Below are positions 47,668 to 59,378 of a stretch of 64,000 nt of DNA, one piece after another. Position numbers and translations under genes: made by a program. The stretch is from Arenicola marina (lineage: Eukaryota; Annelida; Polychaeta; Arenicolidae). The stretch spans positions 35,983,994 through 36,047,993 of the forward strand of contig OZ025264.1 in NCBI GenBank assembly GCA_964019135.1, read 5' to 3'. Numbering within the stretch: position 1 is the first letter of the stretch; every line of letters starts with the position of its first letter. The notes under the pieces were generated by a model. The model saw nothing but the letters and a program-made list of their open reading frames with translations, did not search any database and was not told where the DNA came from.

Positions 47668-49066
47668 TCAGAGGACAAGGCGGGTGTGAGAGGACAAGGC
47701 CCGTGTGAGAGGACAATGCGGGTGGGAGAGGACAAGGTGGGTGTGAGAGGACAAGGTAGGTGTGAGAGGACAAGGCGGGTGTGAGAGGCGGGCGTGAGAG
47801 GACATAGCGGGTGTGAGAGGACAAGGCGGGTGTGAGAGGTGGGTGTGAGAGGACAAGGCGGTGCGAGAGGACAAGGCGGGTGTGAGAGGACAAGGCCGGT
47901 GTGAGAGGACAAGGTGGGTGTGAGAAGACAAGGCGGGTGTGAGAGGACAAGGCGGGTGTGGGAGGACAAGGCGGGTGTGATAGAACAAGGCGGGTGTGAG
48001 AGGACAAGGCGGGTGTGATAGGACAAGGCCGGTGTGAGAGGACAAGGTGGGTGCGAGAGGACAAGGCGGGTGTGATAGAACAAGGCGGGTGTGAGAGGAC
48101 AAGGCGGGTGTGATAGGACAAGGCCGGTGTGAGAGGACAAGGTGGGTGCGAGAGGACAAGGCGGGTGTGAGAGGACAAGGCGGGTGTGATAGGACAAGGC
48201 GGGTGTGAGAGGACAAGGCGGGTGTGAGAGGACAAGGCGGGTGTGAGAGGACAAGGCGGGTGTGAGAGGACAAGGTGGGTGTGAGAGGACAAGGCGGGTG
48301 TGAGAGGACAAGGCGGGTGTGAGAGGCGGGTGTGAGAGGACAAGTCGGGTGTGAGAGGACAAGGCGGGTGTGAGAGGACAAGGCGGGTGTGAGAGGACAA
48401 TGCGGGTGTGAGAGGACAAGGCGGGTGTAAAAGGACCAGGCGGGTGTGAGAAGACAATGCGGGTATGAGAGGACAAGGCGGGTGTGAGAGGACAAGGCGG
48501 GTGTGACAGGACAAGGCGGGTGTGAGAGGTCGGTGTGAGAGGACAAGGCGGGTGTGAGATGACGAGACGGTGCGAGAGGACAAGGCGGGTGTGACAGGAC
48601 AAGGCGGGTGTGAGAGGACAAGGCGGGTGTGAGAGGACAAGGCCGGTGTGAGAGGACAAGGCGGGTGTGGGAGGACAAGGCGGGTGTGAGAGGACAATGC
48701 GGGTGTGAGAGGACAAGGCGGGTGTGAGAGGACAAGGCGGGTGTGAGAGGACAAGGCGGGTGTGAGAGGACACGGCGGGTGTGAGAGGACAAGGCGGGTG
48801 TGAGAGGACAAGGCGGGTGTGAGAGGACAAGGCGGGTGTGACAGGACAAGCCCGGTGTGAGCGGACAAGGCGGGTGTGAGAGGACAAGGCGGGTGTGAGA
48901 GGACAAGGCGGGTGTGAGAGGACAAGGCCGGTGTGAGAGGACAAGGTGGGTGTGAGAGGACAAGGCGGGTGTGAGAGGACAAGGCGGGTGTGGGAGGACA
49001 AGGCGGGTGTGAGAGGACAAGGCGGGTGTGAGAGGACAAGACCGGTGCGAGCGGACAAGGTGGGTG
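47668..49066. repeat. Type I higher-order block, variant copy
   Basis: Anchor at 47,668, catag at 47,803, aaaaggaccagg at 48,428 (+760, one unit more than usual). A stretch near 47,960-48,075 repeats gatagaac, gatagg, gccgg and gtgcgag in place of the gcctgtgcg units. The right part ends with aagaccggtgcgagcgg and a gtgtcagagg unit (TCA at 49,067) instead of a normal anchor. A private gtgggagagg change lies near 47,724. Confidence 0.8.
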
Positions 49067-50347
49067 TCAGAGGACAAGGCGGGTGTGAGAGGACAAGGCG
49101 GGTGTGAGAGGAAAAAGCGGGTGTGATAGGACAAGGCCGGCGTGAGAGGACAAGGCGGGTGTGTGAGGACAATGCGGGTGTGAGAGGACAAGGCGGGTGT
49201 GAGAGGACAAGGCGGGTGTGAGAGGACAAGGCGGGTGTGAGAGGACAAGCCCGGTGTGAGCGGACAAGGCGGGTGTGAGAGGACAAGGCGGGTGTGAGAG
49301 GACAAGGTGGGTGTGAGAGGACAAGGCGGGTGTGAGAGGACAAGGCGGGTGTGAGAGGACAAGGCGGGTGTGAGAGGACAAGGCGGGTGTGAGAGGACAA
49401 TGCGGGTGTGAGAGGACAAGGCGGGTGTGAGAGGACAAGCCCGGTGTGAGCGGACAAGGCGGGCGTGAGAGGACAAGGCGGGTGTGAGAGGACAAGGCGG
49501 GTGTGAGAGGACAAGGCGGGTGTGAGAGGACAAGGCGGGTGTGAGAGGACAATGCGGGTGTGAGAGGACAAGGCGGGTGTGAGAGGACAAGCCCAGTGTG
49601 AGCGGACAAGGCGGGTGTGAGAGGACAAGGCGGGTGTGAGAGGACAAGGCGGGTGTGAGAGGACAAGGCCGGTGTAAGAGGACAAGGCGGGTGTGGCAGG
49701 ACAAGGCGGGTGTGAGAGGACAATGCGGGTGTGAGAGGACAAGGCGGGTGTGAGAGGACAAGGCGGGTGTGAGAGGACAAGGCGGGTGTGAGAGGACACG
49801 GCGGGTGTGAGAGGACAAGGCGGGTGTGAGAGGACAATGCGGGTGTGAGAGGACACGGCGGGTGTGACAGGACAAGGCGGGTGTGAGAGGACAATGCGGG
49901 TGTGAGAGGACAAGGCGGGTGTGACAGGACAAGCCCGGTGTGAGCGGACAAGGCGGGTGTGAGAGGACAAGGCGGGTGTGAGAGGACAAGGCGGGTGTGA
50001 GAGGACAAGGGGCGTGTGAGAGGACAAGGCGGGTGTGAGAGGACAAGGCGGGTGTGAGCGGACAAGCTGGGTGTGAGAGGACAAGGCGGGTGTGAGAGGA
50101 CAATGCGGGTGTGAGAGGACAAGGCGGGTGTGAGAGCACAAGGCGGGTGTGAGAGGACAAGGCGGGTGTGAGAGGACAATGCGGGTGTGAGAGGACAAGG
50201 CGGGTGTGAGAGGACAAGCCCGGTGTGAGCGGGTAAGGCGGGTGTGAGAGGACAAGGCCCGTGTGAGAGGACAAGCTGGGTGTGAGAGGACAAGGCGGGT
50301 GTGAGAGGACAAGGCGGGTGTGAGAGGACAATGCGGGTGTGAGAGGA

Positions 50348-53300
50348 CATAGCGGGTGTGAGAGGACAAGGCGGGTGTGAGAGGCGGGTGTGAGAGGACA
50401 AGGCGGTGCGAGAGGACAAGGCGGGTGTGAGAGGACAAGTCGGGTGTGAGAGGACAATGCGTGTGTGAGAGGACAAGGCGGGTGTGAGAGGACAAGGCCG
50501 GTGTGAGAGGACAAGGCGGGTGTGGGAGGACAAGGCGGGTGTGAGAGGACAAGGCGGGTGTGAGAGGACAAGGCGGGTGTGAGAGGACAAGGCGGGTGTG
50601 AGAGGACAAGGCCGGTGTAAGAGGACAAGGCGGGTGTGGCAGGACAAGGCGGGTGTGAGAGGACAATGCGGGTGTGAGAGGACAAGGCGGGTGTGAGAGG
50701 ACAAGGCGGGTGTGAGAGGACAAGGCGGGTGTGAGAGGACACGGCGGGTGTGAGAGGACAAGGCGGGTGTGAGAGGACAATGCGGGTGTGAGAGGACACG
50801 GCGGGTGTGACAGGACAAGGCGGGTGTGAGAGGACAATGCGGGTGTGAGAGGACAAGGCGGGTGTGACAGGACAAGCCCGGTGTGAGCGGACAAGGCGGG
50901 TGTGAGAGGACAAGGCGGGTGTGAGAGGACAAGGCGGGTGTGAGAGGACAAGGGGCGTGTGAGAGGACAAGGCGGGTGTGAGAGGACAAGGCGGGTGTGA
51001 GCGGACAAGCTGGGTGTGAGAGGACAAGGCGGGTGTGAGAGGACAATGCGGGTGTGAGAGGACAAGGCGGGTGTGAGAGCACAAGGCGGGTGTGAGAGGA
51101 CAAGGCGGGTGTGAGAGGACAATGCGGGTGTGAGAGGACAAGGCGGGTGTGAGAGGACAAGCCCGGTGTGAGCGGGTAAGGCGGGTGTGAGAGGACAAGG
51201 CCCGTGTGAGAGGACAAGCTGGGTGTGAGAGGACAAGGCGGGTGTGAGAGGACAAGGCGGGTGTGAGAGGACAATGCGGGTGTGAGAGGACATAGCGGGT
51301 GTGAGAGGACAAGGCGGGTGTGAGAGGCGGGTGTGAGAGGACAAGGCGGTGCGAGAGGACAAGGCGGGTGTGAGAGGACAAGTCGGGTGTGAGAGGACAA
51401 TGCGTGTGTGAGAGGACAAGGCGGGTGTGAGAGGACAAGGCCGGTGTGAGAGGACAAGGCGGGTGTGGGAGGACAAGGCGGGTGTGAGAGGACAAGGCGG
51501 GTGTGAGAGGACAAGGCGGGTGTGAGAGGACAAGGCGGGTGTGAGAGGACAAGGCGGGTGTGAGAGGACAAGGCGGGTGTGAGAGGACAAGGCCGGTGTA
51601 AGAGGACAAGGCGGGTGTGGCAGGACAAGGCGGGTGTGAGAGGACAATGCGGGTGTGAGAGGACAAGGCGGGTGTGAGAGGACAAGGCGGGTGTGAGAGG
51701 ACAAGGCGGGTGTGAGAGGACACGGCGGGTGTGAGAGGACAAGGCGGGTGTGAGAGGACAATGCGGGTGTGAGAGGACAAGGCGGGTGTGACAGGACAAG
51801 CCCGGTGTGAGCGGACAAGGCGGGTGTGAGAGGACAAGGCGGGTGTGAGAGGACAAGGCGGGTGTGAGAGGACAAGGGGCGTGTGAGAGGACAAGGCGGG
51901 TGTGAGAGGACAAGGCGGGTGTGAGCGGACAAGCTGGGTGTGAGAGGACAAGGCGGGTGTGAGAGGACAATGCGGGTGTGAGAGGACAAGGCGGGTGTGA
52001 GAGCACAAGGCGGGTGTGAGAGGACAAGGCGGGTGTGAGAGGACAATGCGGGTGTGAGAGGACAAGTCGGGTGTGAGAGGACAAGCCCGGTGTGAGCGGG
52101 TAAGGCGGGTGTGAGAGGACAAGGCCCGTGTGAGAGGACAAGCTGGGTGTGAGAGGACAAGGCGGGTGTGAGAGGACAAGGCGGGTGTGAGAGGACAATG
52201 CGGGTGTGAGAGGACATAGCGGGTGTGAGAGGACAAGGCGGGTGTGAGAGGCGGGTGTGAGAGGACAAGGCGGTGCGAGAGGACAAGGCGGGTGTGAGAG
52301 GACAAGTCGGGTGTGAGAGGACAATGCGTGTGTGAGAGGACAAGGCGGGTGTGAGAGGACAAGGCCGGTGTGAGAGGACAAGGCGGGTGTGGGAGGACAA
52401 GGCGGGTGTGAGAGGACAATGCGGGTGTGAGAGGACAAGGCGGGTGTGAGAGGACAAGGCGGGTGTGAGAGGACAAGGCGGGTGTGAGAGGACACGGCGG
52501 GTGTGAGAGGACAAGGCGGGTGTGAGAGGACAAGGCGGGTGTGAGAGGACAAGGCGGGTGTGACAGGACAAGCCCGGTGTGAGCGGACAAGGCGGGTGTG
52601 AGAGGACAAGGCGGGTGTGAGAGGACAAGGCGGGTGTGAGAGGACAAGGCGCGTGTGAGAGGACAAGGCGGGTGTGAGAGGACAAGGCGGGTGCGAGAGG
52701 ACAAGGCGGGTGTGAGAGGACAAGGCGGGTGTGAGAGGACAAGGCGGGTGTGAGAGGACAAGGCGGGTGTGAGAGGACAAGGCGGGTGTGAGAGGACAAG
52801 GCCGGTGTGAGAGGACAAGGCGGGTGTGAGAGGACAATGCGGGTGTGAGAGGACAATGCGGGTGTGAGAGGACAAGCCCGGTGTGAGCGGGTAAGGCGGG
52901 TGTGAGAGGACAAGGCCCGTGTGAGAGGATAAGGCGGGTGTGAGAGGACAAGGCGGGTGTGAGAGGACAATGCGGGTGTGAGAGGACAAGGCGGGTGTGA
53001 CAGGACAAGCCCGGTGTGAGCGGACAAGGCGGGTGTGAGAGGACAAGGCGGGTGTGAGAGGACAAGGTAGGTGTGAGAGGACAAGGGGCGTGTGAGAGGA
53101 CAAGGCGGGTGTGAGAGGACAAGGCGGGTGTGAGCGGACAAGCTGGGTGTGAGAGGACAAGGCGGGTGTGAGAGGACAATGCGGGTGTGAGAGGACAAGG
53201 CGGGTGTGAGAGGACAAGGCGGGTGTGAGAGGACAAGGCGGGTGTGAGAGGACAATGCGGGTGTGAGAGGACAAGGCGGGTGTGAGAGGACAAGCCCGGT

Positions 53301-53424
53301 GTGAGCGGGTAAGGCGGGTGTGAGAGGACAAGGCCCGTGTGAGAGGACAAGCTGGGTGTGAGAGGACAAGGCGGGTGTGAGAGGACAAGGCGGGTGTGAG
53401 AGGACAATGCGGGTGTGAGAGGAC
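50348..53424. repeat. Type II higher-order units with 943, 924 and 1,209-bp spacing
   Basis: Catag variants at 50348, 51291, 52215 and 53424. In the related region near the right end they lie at 60660, 61565 and 62774, spacings 905 and 1,209. One 943-bp unit is thus missing from the second region, while the 905-bp unit equals the 943-bp unit less two 19-bp units. Confidence 0.75.
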
Positions 53425-54035
53425 ATAGCGGGTGTGAGAGGACAAGGCGGGTGTGAGAGGCGGGTGTGAGAGGACAAGGCGGTGCGAGAGGACAAGGCGG
53501 GTGTGGGAGGACAAGTCGGGTGTGAGAGGACAATGCGTGTGTGAGAGGACAAGGCGGGTGTGAGAGGACAAGGCCGGTGTGAGAGGACAAGGCGGGTGTG
53601 GGAGGACAAGGCGGGTGTGAGAGGACAATGCGGGTGTGACAGGACAAGGCGGGTGTGAGAGGACAAGGCGGGTGTGAGAGGACAAGGCGGGTGTGAGAGG
53701 ACACGGCGGGTGTGAGAGGACAAGGCGGGTGTGAGAGGACAAGGCGGGTGTGAGAGGACAAGGCGGGTGTGACAGGACAAGCCCGGTGTGAGCGGACAAG
53801 GCGGGTGTGAGAGGACAAGGCGGGTGTGAGAGGACAAGGCGGGTGTGAGAGGACAAGGCGCGTGTGAGAGGACAAGGCGGGTGTGAGAGGACAAGGCGGG
53901 TGCGAGAGGACAAGGCGGGTGTGAGAGGACAAGCCCGGTGTGAGCGGGTAAGGCGGGTGTGAGAGGACAAGGCCCGTGTGAGAGGACAAGGCGGGTGTGA
54001 GAGGACAAGGCGGGTGTGAGAGGACAAGGCGGGGG

Positions 54036-54662
54036 TCAGAGGACAAGGCGGGTGTGAGAGGACAAGGCCCGTGTGAGAGGATAAGGCGGGTGTGAGAGGA
54101 CAAGGCGGGTGTGAGAGGACAAGGCGGGTGTGAGAGGACAAGGCGGGTGTGAGAGGACAAGGCGGGTGTGGGAGGACAAGGCGGGTGTGAGAGGACAAGC
54201 CGGGTGTGAGAGGACAAGGCGGGTGTGAGAGGACAAGGCGGGTGTGAGAGGACAATGCGGGTGTGAGAGGACAAGGCGGGTGTGAGAGGACAAGCCCGGT
54301 GTGAGCGGGTAAGGCGGGTGTGAGAGGACAAGGCCCGTGTGAGAGGATAAGGCGGGTGTGAGAGGACAAGGCGGGTGCGAGAGGACAAGGCGGGTGTGAG
54401 AGGACAAGGCGGGTGTGAGAGGACAAGGCGGGTGTGGGAGGACAAGGCGGGTGTGAGAGGACAAGCCGGGTGTGAGAGGACAAGGCGGGTGTGAGAGGAC
54501 AAGGCGGGTGTGAGAGGACAATGCGGGTGTGAGAGGACAAGGCGGGTGTGAGAGGACAAGCCCGGTGTGAGCGGGTAAGGCGGGTGTGAGAGGACAAGGC
54601 CCGTGTGAGAGGATAAGGCGGGTGTGAGAGGACAAGGCGGGTGTGAGAGGACAAGGCGGGGG
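54036..54662. repeat. 627-bp module, copy 4
   Basis: Complete module between anchors at 54,036 and 54,663, the counterpart of copy 3 in the 8-kb duplication. Confidence 0.85.
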
Positions 54663-55071
54663 TCAGAGGACAAGGCGGGTGTGAGAGGACAAGGCCCGTG
54701 TGAGAGGACAATGCGGGTGTGAGAGGACAAGGTAGGTGTGAGAGGACAAGGTAGGTGTGAGAGGACAAGGCGGGTGTGAGAGGCGGGCGTGAGAGGACAT
54801 AGCGGGTGTGAGAGGACAAGGCGGGTGTGAGAGGTGGGTGTGAGAGGACAAGGCGGTGCGAGAGGACAAGGCGGGTGTGAGAGGACAAGGCCGGTGTGAG
54901 AGGACAAGGTGGGTGTGAGAAGACAAGGCGGGTGTGAGAGGACAAGGCGGGTGTGGGAGGACAAGGCGGGTGTGAGAGGACAAGGCGGGTGTGAGAGGAC
55001 AAGGCCTGTGCGAGAGGACAAGGTGGGTGTGAGAGGACAAGGCGGGTGTGATAGAACAAGGCGGGTGTGAG
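54663..55071. repeat. Type I block, A-prime subtype, short form (follows 627-bp module 4)
   Basis: Catag at 54,798. It leaves the block at the same place as the 44,332 copy (gacagg unit at about 55,142 against 44,811, offset 10,331). Confidence 0.75.
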
Positions 55072-56580
55072 AGGACAAGGCGGGTGTGAGAGGACAAGGC
55101 GGGTGTGAGAGGACAAGGCGGGTGTGAGAGGACAAGGCGGGTGTGACAGGACAAGCCCGGTGTGAGCGGACAAGGCGGGTGTGAGAGGACAAGGCGGGTG
55201 TGAGAGGACAAGGCGGGTGTGAGAGGACAAGGCGGGTGTGAGAGGACAAGGCGCGTGTGAGAGGACAAGGCGGGTGTGAGAGGACAAGGCGGGTGTGAGA
55301 GGACAAGGCGGGTGTGAGAGGACAAGGCGGGTGTGAGAGGACAAGGCCGGTGTGAGAGGACAAGGCGGGTGTGAGAGGACAATGCGGGTGTGAGAGGACA
55401 ATGCGGGTGTGAGAGGACAAGCCCGGTGTGAGCGGGTAAGGCGGGTGTGAGAGGACAAGGCCCGTGTGAGAGGATAAGGCGGGTGTGAGAGGACAAGGCG
55501 GGTGTGAGAGGACAATGCGGGTGTGAGAGGACAAGGCGGGTGTGACAGGACAAGCCCGGTGTGAGCGGACAAGGCGGGTGTGAGAGGACAAGGCGGGTGT
55601 GAGAGGACAAGGTAGGTGTGAGAGGACAAGGGGCGTGTGAGAGGACAAGGCGGGTGTGAGAGGACAAGGCGGGTGTGAGCGGACAAGCTGGGTGTGAGAG
55701 GACAAGGCGGGTGTGAGAGGACAATGCGGGTGTGAGAGGACAAGGCGGGTGTGAGAGGACAAGGCGGGTGTGAGAGGACAAGGCGGGTGTGAGAGGACAA
55801 TGCGGGTGTGAGAGGACAAGGCGGGTGTGAGAGGACAAGCCCGGTGTGAGCGGGTAAGGCGGGTGTGAGAGGACAAGGCCCGTGTGAGAGGACAAGCTGG
55901 GTGTGAGAGGACAAGGCGGGTGTGAGAGGACAAGGCGGGTGTGAGAGGACAATGCGGGTGTGAGAGGACATAGCGGGTGTGAGAGGACAAGGCGGGTGTG
56001 AGAGGCGGGTGTGAGAGGACAAGGCGGTGCGAGAGGACAAGGCGGGTGTGGGAGGACAAGTCGGGTGTGAGAGGACAATGCGTGTGTGAGAGGACAAGGC
56101 GGGTGTGAGAGGACAAGGCCGGTGTGAGAGGACAAGGCGGGTGTGGGAGGACAAGGCGGGTGTGAGAGGACAATGCGGGTGTGAGAGGACAAGGCGGGTG
56201 TGAGAGGACAAGGCGGGTGTGAGAGGACAAGGCGGGTGTGAGAGGACACGGCGGGTGTGAGAGGACAAGGCGGGTGTGAGAGGACAAGGCGGGTGTGAGA
56301 GGACAAGGCGGGTGTGACAGGACAAGCCCGGTGTGAGCGGACAAGGCGGGTGTGAGAGGACAAGGCGGGTGTGAGAGGACAAGGCGGGTGTGAGAGGACA
56401 AGGCGCGTGTGAGAGGACAAGGCGGGTGTGAGAGGACAAGGCGGGTGCGAGAGGACAAGGCGGGTGTGAGAGGACAAGCCCGGTGTGAGCGGGTAAGGCG
56501 GGTGTGAGAGGACAAGGCCCGTGTGAGAGGACAAGGCGGGTGTGAGAGGACAAGGCGGGTGTGAGAGGACAAGGCGGGGG

Positions 56581-57998
56581 TCAGAGGACAAGGCGGGTGT
56601 GAGAGGACAAGGCCCGTGTGAGAGGACAATGCGGGTGTGAGAGGACAAGGTGGGTGTGAGAGGACAAGGTAGGTGTGAGAGGACAAGGCGGGTGTGAGAG
56701 GCGGGCGTGAGAGGACATAGCGGGTGTGAGAGGACAAGGCGGGTGTGAGAGGTGGGTGTGAGAGGACAAGGCGGTGCGAGAGGACAAGGCGGGTGTGAGA
56801 GGACAAGGCCGGTGTGAGAGGACAAGGTGGGTGTGAGAAGACAAGGCGGGTGTGAGAGGACAAGGCGGGTGTGGGAGGACAAGGCGGGTGTGAGAGGACA
56901 AGGCGGGTGTGAGAGGACAAGGCCTGTGCGAGAGGACAAGGTGGGTGTGAGAGGACAAGGCGGGTGTGATAGAACAAGGCGGGTGTGAGAGGACAAGGCG
57001 GGTGTGATAGGACAAGGCCGGTGTGAGAGGACAAGGTGGGTGCGAGAGGACAAGGCGGGTGTGAGAGGACAAGGCGGGTGTGATAGGACAAGGCGGGTGT
57101 GAGAGGACAAGGCGGGTGTGAGAGGACAAGGCGGGTGTGAGAGGACAAGGCGGGTGTGAGAGGACAAGGTGGGTGTGAGAGGACAAGGCGGGTGTGAGAG
57201 GACAAGGCGGGTGTGAGAGGCGGGTGTGAGACGACAAGTCGGGTGTGAGAGGACAAGGCGGGTGTGAGAGGACAAGGCGGGTGTGAGAGGACAATGCGGG
57301 TGTGAGAGGACAAGGCGGGTGTAAAAGGACCAGGCGGGTGTGAGAAGACAATGCGGGTATGAGAGGACAAGGCGGGTGTGAGAGGACAAGGCGGGTGTGA
57401 CAGGACAAGGCGGGTGTGAGAGGTCGGTGTGAGAGGACAAGGCGGGTGTGAGATGACGAGACGGTGCGAGAGGACAAGGCGGGTGTGACAGGACAAGGCG
57501 GGTGTGAGAGGACAAGGCGGGTGTGAGAGGACAAGGCCGGTGTGAGAGGACAAGGCGGGTGTGGGAGGACAAGGCGGGTGTGAGAGGACAAGGCGGGTGT
57601 GAGAGGACAAGGCGGGTGTGAGAGGACAAGGCGGGTGTGAGAGGACAAGGCGGGTGTGAGAGGACACGGCGGGTGTGAGAGGACAAGGCGGGTGTGAGAG
57701 GACAAGGCGGGTGTGAGAGGACAAGGCGGGTGTGACAGGACAAGCCCGGTGTGAGCGGACAAGGCGGGTGTGAGAGGACAAGGCGGGTGTGAGAGGACAA
57801 GGCGGGTGTGAGAGGACAAGGCGCGTGTGAGAGGACAAGGCGGGTGTGAGAGGACAAGGCGGGTGCGAGAGGACAAGGCGGGTGTGAGAGGACAAGCCCG
57901 GTGTGAGCGGGTAAGGCGGGTGTGAGAGGACAAGGCCCGTGTGAGAGGACAAGGCGGGTGTGAGAGGACAAGGCGGGTGTGAGAGGACAAGGCGGGGG
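56581..57998. repeat. Type I higher-order block, full copy (1,418 bp)
   Basis: Same length and landmark positions as 46,250-47,667 (catag 56,716; aaaaggaccagg 57,322). Private differences seen are gagacgac near 57,230 and aaggcgg where the other copy has aatgcgg at about 57,592. Confidence 0.85.
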
Positions 57999-59378
57999 TC
58001 AGAGGACAAGGCGGGTGTGAGAGGACAAGGCCCGTGTGAGAGGACAATGCGGGTGTGAGAGGACAAGGTGGGTGTGAGAGGACAAGGTAGGTGTGAGAGG
58101 ACAAGGCGGGTGTGAGAGGCGGGCGTGAGAGGACATAGCGGGTGTGAGAGGACAAGGCGGGTGTGAGAGGTGGGTGTGAGAGGACAAGGCGGTGCGAGAG
58201 GACAAGGCGGGTGTGAGAGGACAAGGCCGGTGTGAGAGGACAAGGTGGGTGTGAGAAGACAAGGCGGGTGTGAGAGGACAAGGCGGGTGTGGGAGGACAA
58301 GGCGGGTGTGAGAGGACAAGGCGGGTGTGAGAGGACAAGGCCTGTGCGAGAGGACAAGGTGGGTGTGAGAGGACAAGGCGGGTGTGATAGAACAAGGCGG
58401 GTGTGAGAGGACAAGGCGGGTGTGATAGGACAAGGCCGGTGTGAGAGGACAAGGTGGGTGCGAGAGGACAAGGCGGGTGTGAGAGGACAAGGCGGGTGTG
58501 ATAGGACAAGGCGGGTGTGAGAGGACAAGGCGGGTGTGAGAGGACAAGGCGGGTGTGAGAGGACAAGGCGGGTGTGAGAGGACAAGGTGGGTGTGAGAGG
58601 ACAAGGCGGGTGTGAGAGGACAAGGCGGGTGTGAGAGGCGGGTGTGAGAGGACAAGTCGGGTGTGAGAGGACAAGGCGGGTGTGAGAGGACAAGGCGGGT
58701 GTGAGAGGACAATGCGGGTGTGAGAGGACAAGGCGGGTGTAAAAGGACCAGGCGGGTGTGAGAAGACAATGCGGGTATGAGAGGACAAGGCGGGTGTGAG
58801 AGGACAAGGCGGGTGTGACAGGACAAGGCGGGTGTGAGAGGTCGGTGTGAGAGGACAAGGCGGGTGTGAGATGACGAGACGGTGCGAGAGGACAAGGCGG
58901 GTGTGACAGGACAAGGCGGGTGTGAGAGGACAAGGCGGGTGTGAGAGGACAAGGCCGGTGTGAGAGGACAAGGCGGGTGTGGGAGGACAAGGCGGGTGTG
59001 AGAGGACAATGCGGGTGTGAGAGGACAAGGCGGGTGTGAGAGGACAAGGCGGGTGTGAGAGGACAAGGCGGGTGTGAGAGGACACGGCGGGTGTGAGAGG
59101 ACAAGGCGGGTGTGAGAGGACAAGGCGGGTGTGAGAGGACAAGGCGGGTGTGACAGGACAAGCCCGGTGTGAGCGGACAAGGCGGGTGTGAGAGGACAAG
59201 GCGGGTGTGAGAGGACAAGGCGGGTGTGAGAGGACAAGGCCGGTGTGAGAGGACAAGGTGGGTGTGAGAGGACAAGGCGGGTGTGAGAGGACAAGGCGGG
59301 TGTGGGAGGACAAGGCGGGTGTGAGAGGACAAGGCGGGTGTGAGAGGACAAGACCGGTGCGAGCGGACAAGGTGGGTG
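57999..59378. repeat. Type I higher-order block, variant copy
   Basis: Anchor at 57,999, catag at 58,134, aaaaggaccagg at 58,740 (+741). It ends in the gtgtcagagg unit (TCA at 59,379) like the 47,668 copy, but keeps the ordinary gcctgtgcg stretch. It is therefore one unit shorter and probably the less rearranged of the two. Confidence 0.8.

Larger units (their letters stand above)
42541..50611. repeat. 8-kb duplicated segment, first copy (offset 10,331, later 10,312 bp)
   Basis: Recurs at 52,872-60,923. Shared landmarks are 43093 and 53424, 43705 and 54036, 44332 and 54663, 46250 and 56581, and 47668 and 57999, all at 10,331 bp. Then 49067 and 59379, and catag at 50348 and 60660, stand at 10,312, one unit less. 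The one-unit change traces to a rearranged stretch near 47,960-48,075. Single-base differences seen are gagagaac at about 44,571 (usual form in the other copy) and gagacgac at about 57,230 in the other copy. Confidence 0.85.
6408..56580. repeat. Type II 612-bp segment family (ten exact-length copies)
   Basis: A catag variant preceded by an aatgcgg unit stands exactly 612 bp before a gggggtcag or gggagtcag anchor at 6408, 13952, 24255, 28825, 37389, 39415, 43093, 45638, 53424 and 55969. Between the two, in order, come a 13-bp short unit, an 18-bp ggcggtgcg unit, gtgggagg, aagtcgg, aatgcgtg, gccgg, gtgggagg, cacgg or gacagg, aagcccgg, gcgcgtg and gtgcgag. An eleventh copy (32503 to 33431) is 928 bp long because a 316-bp piece is duplicated inside it. 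The range given is only the span holding all copies. Confidence 0.8.
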
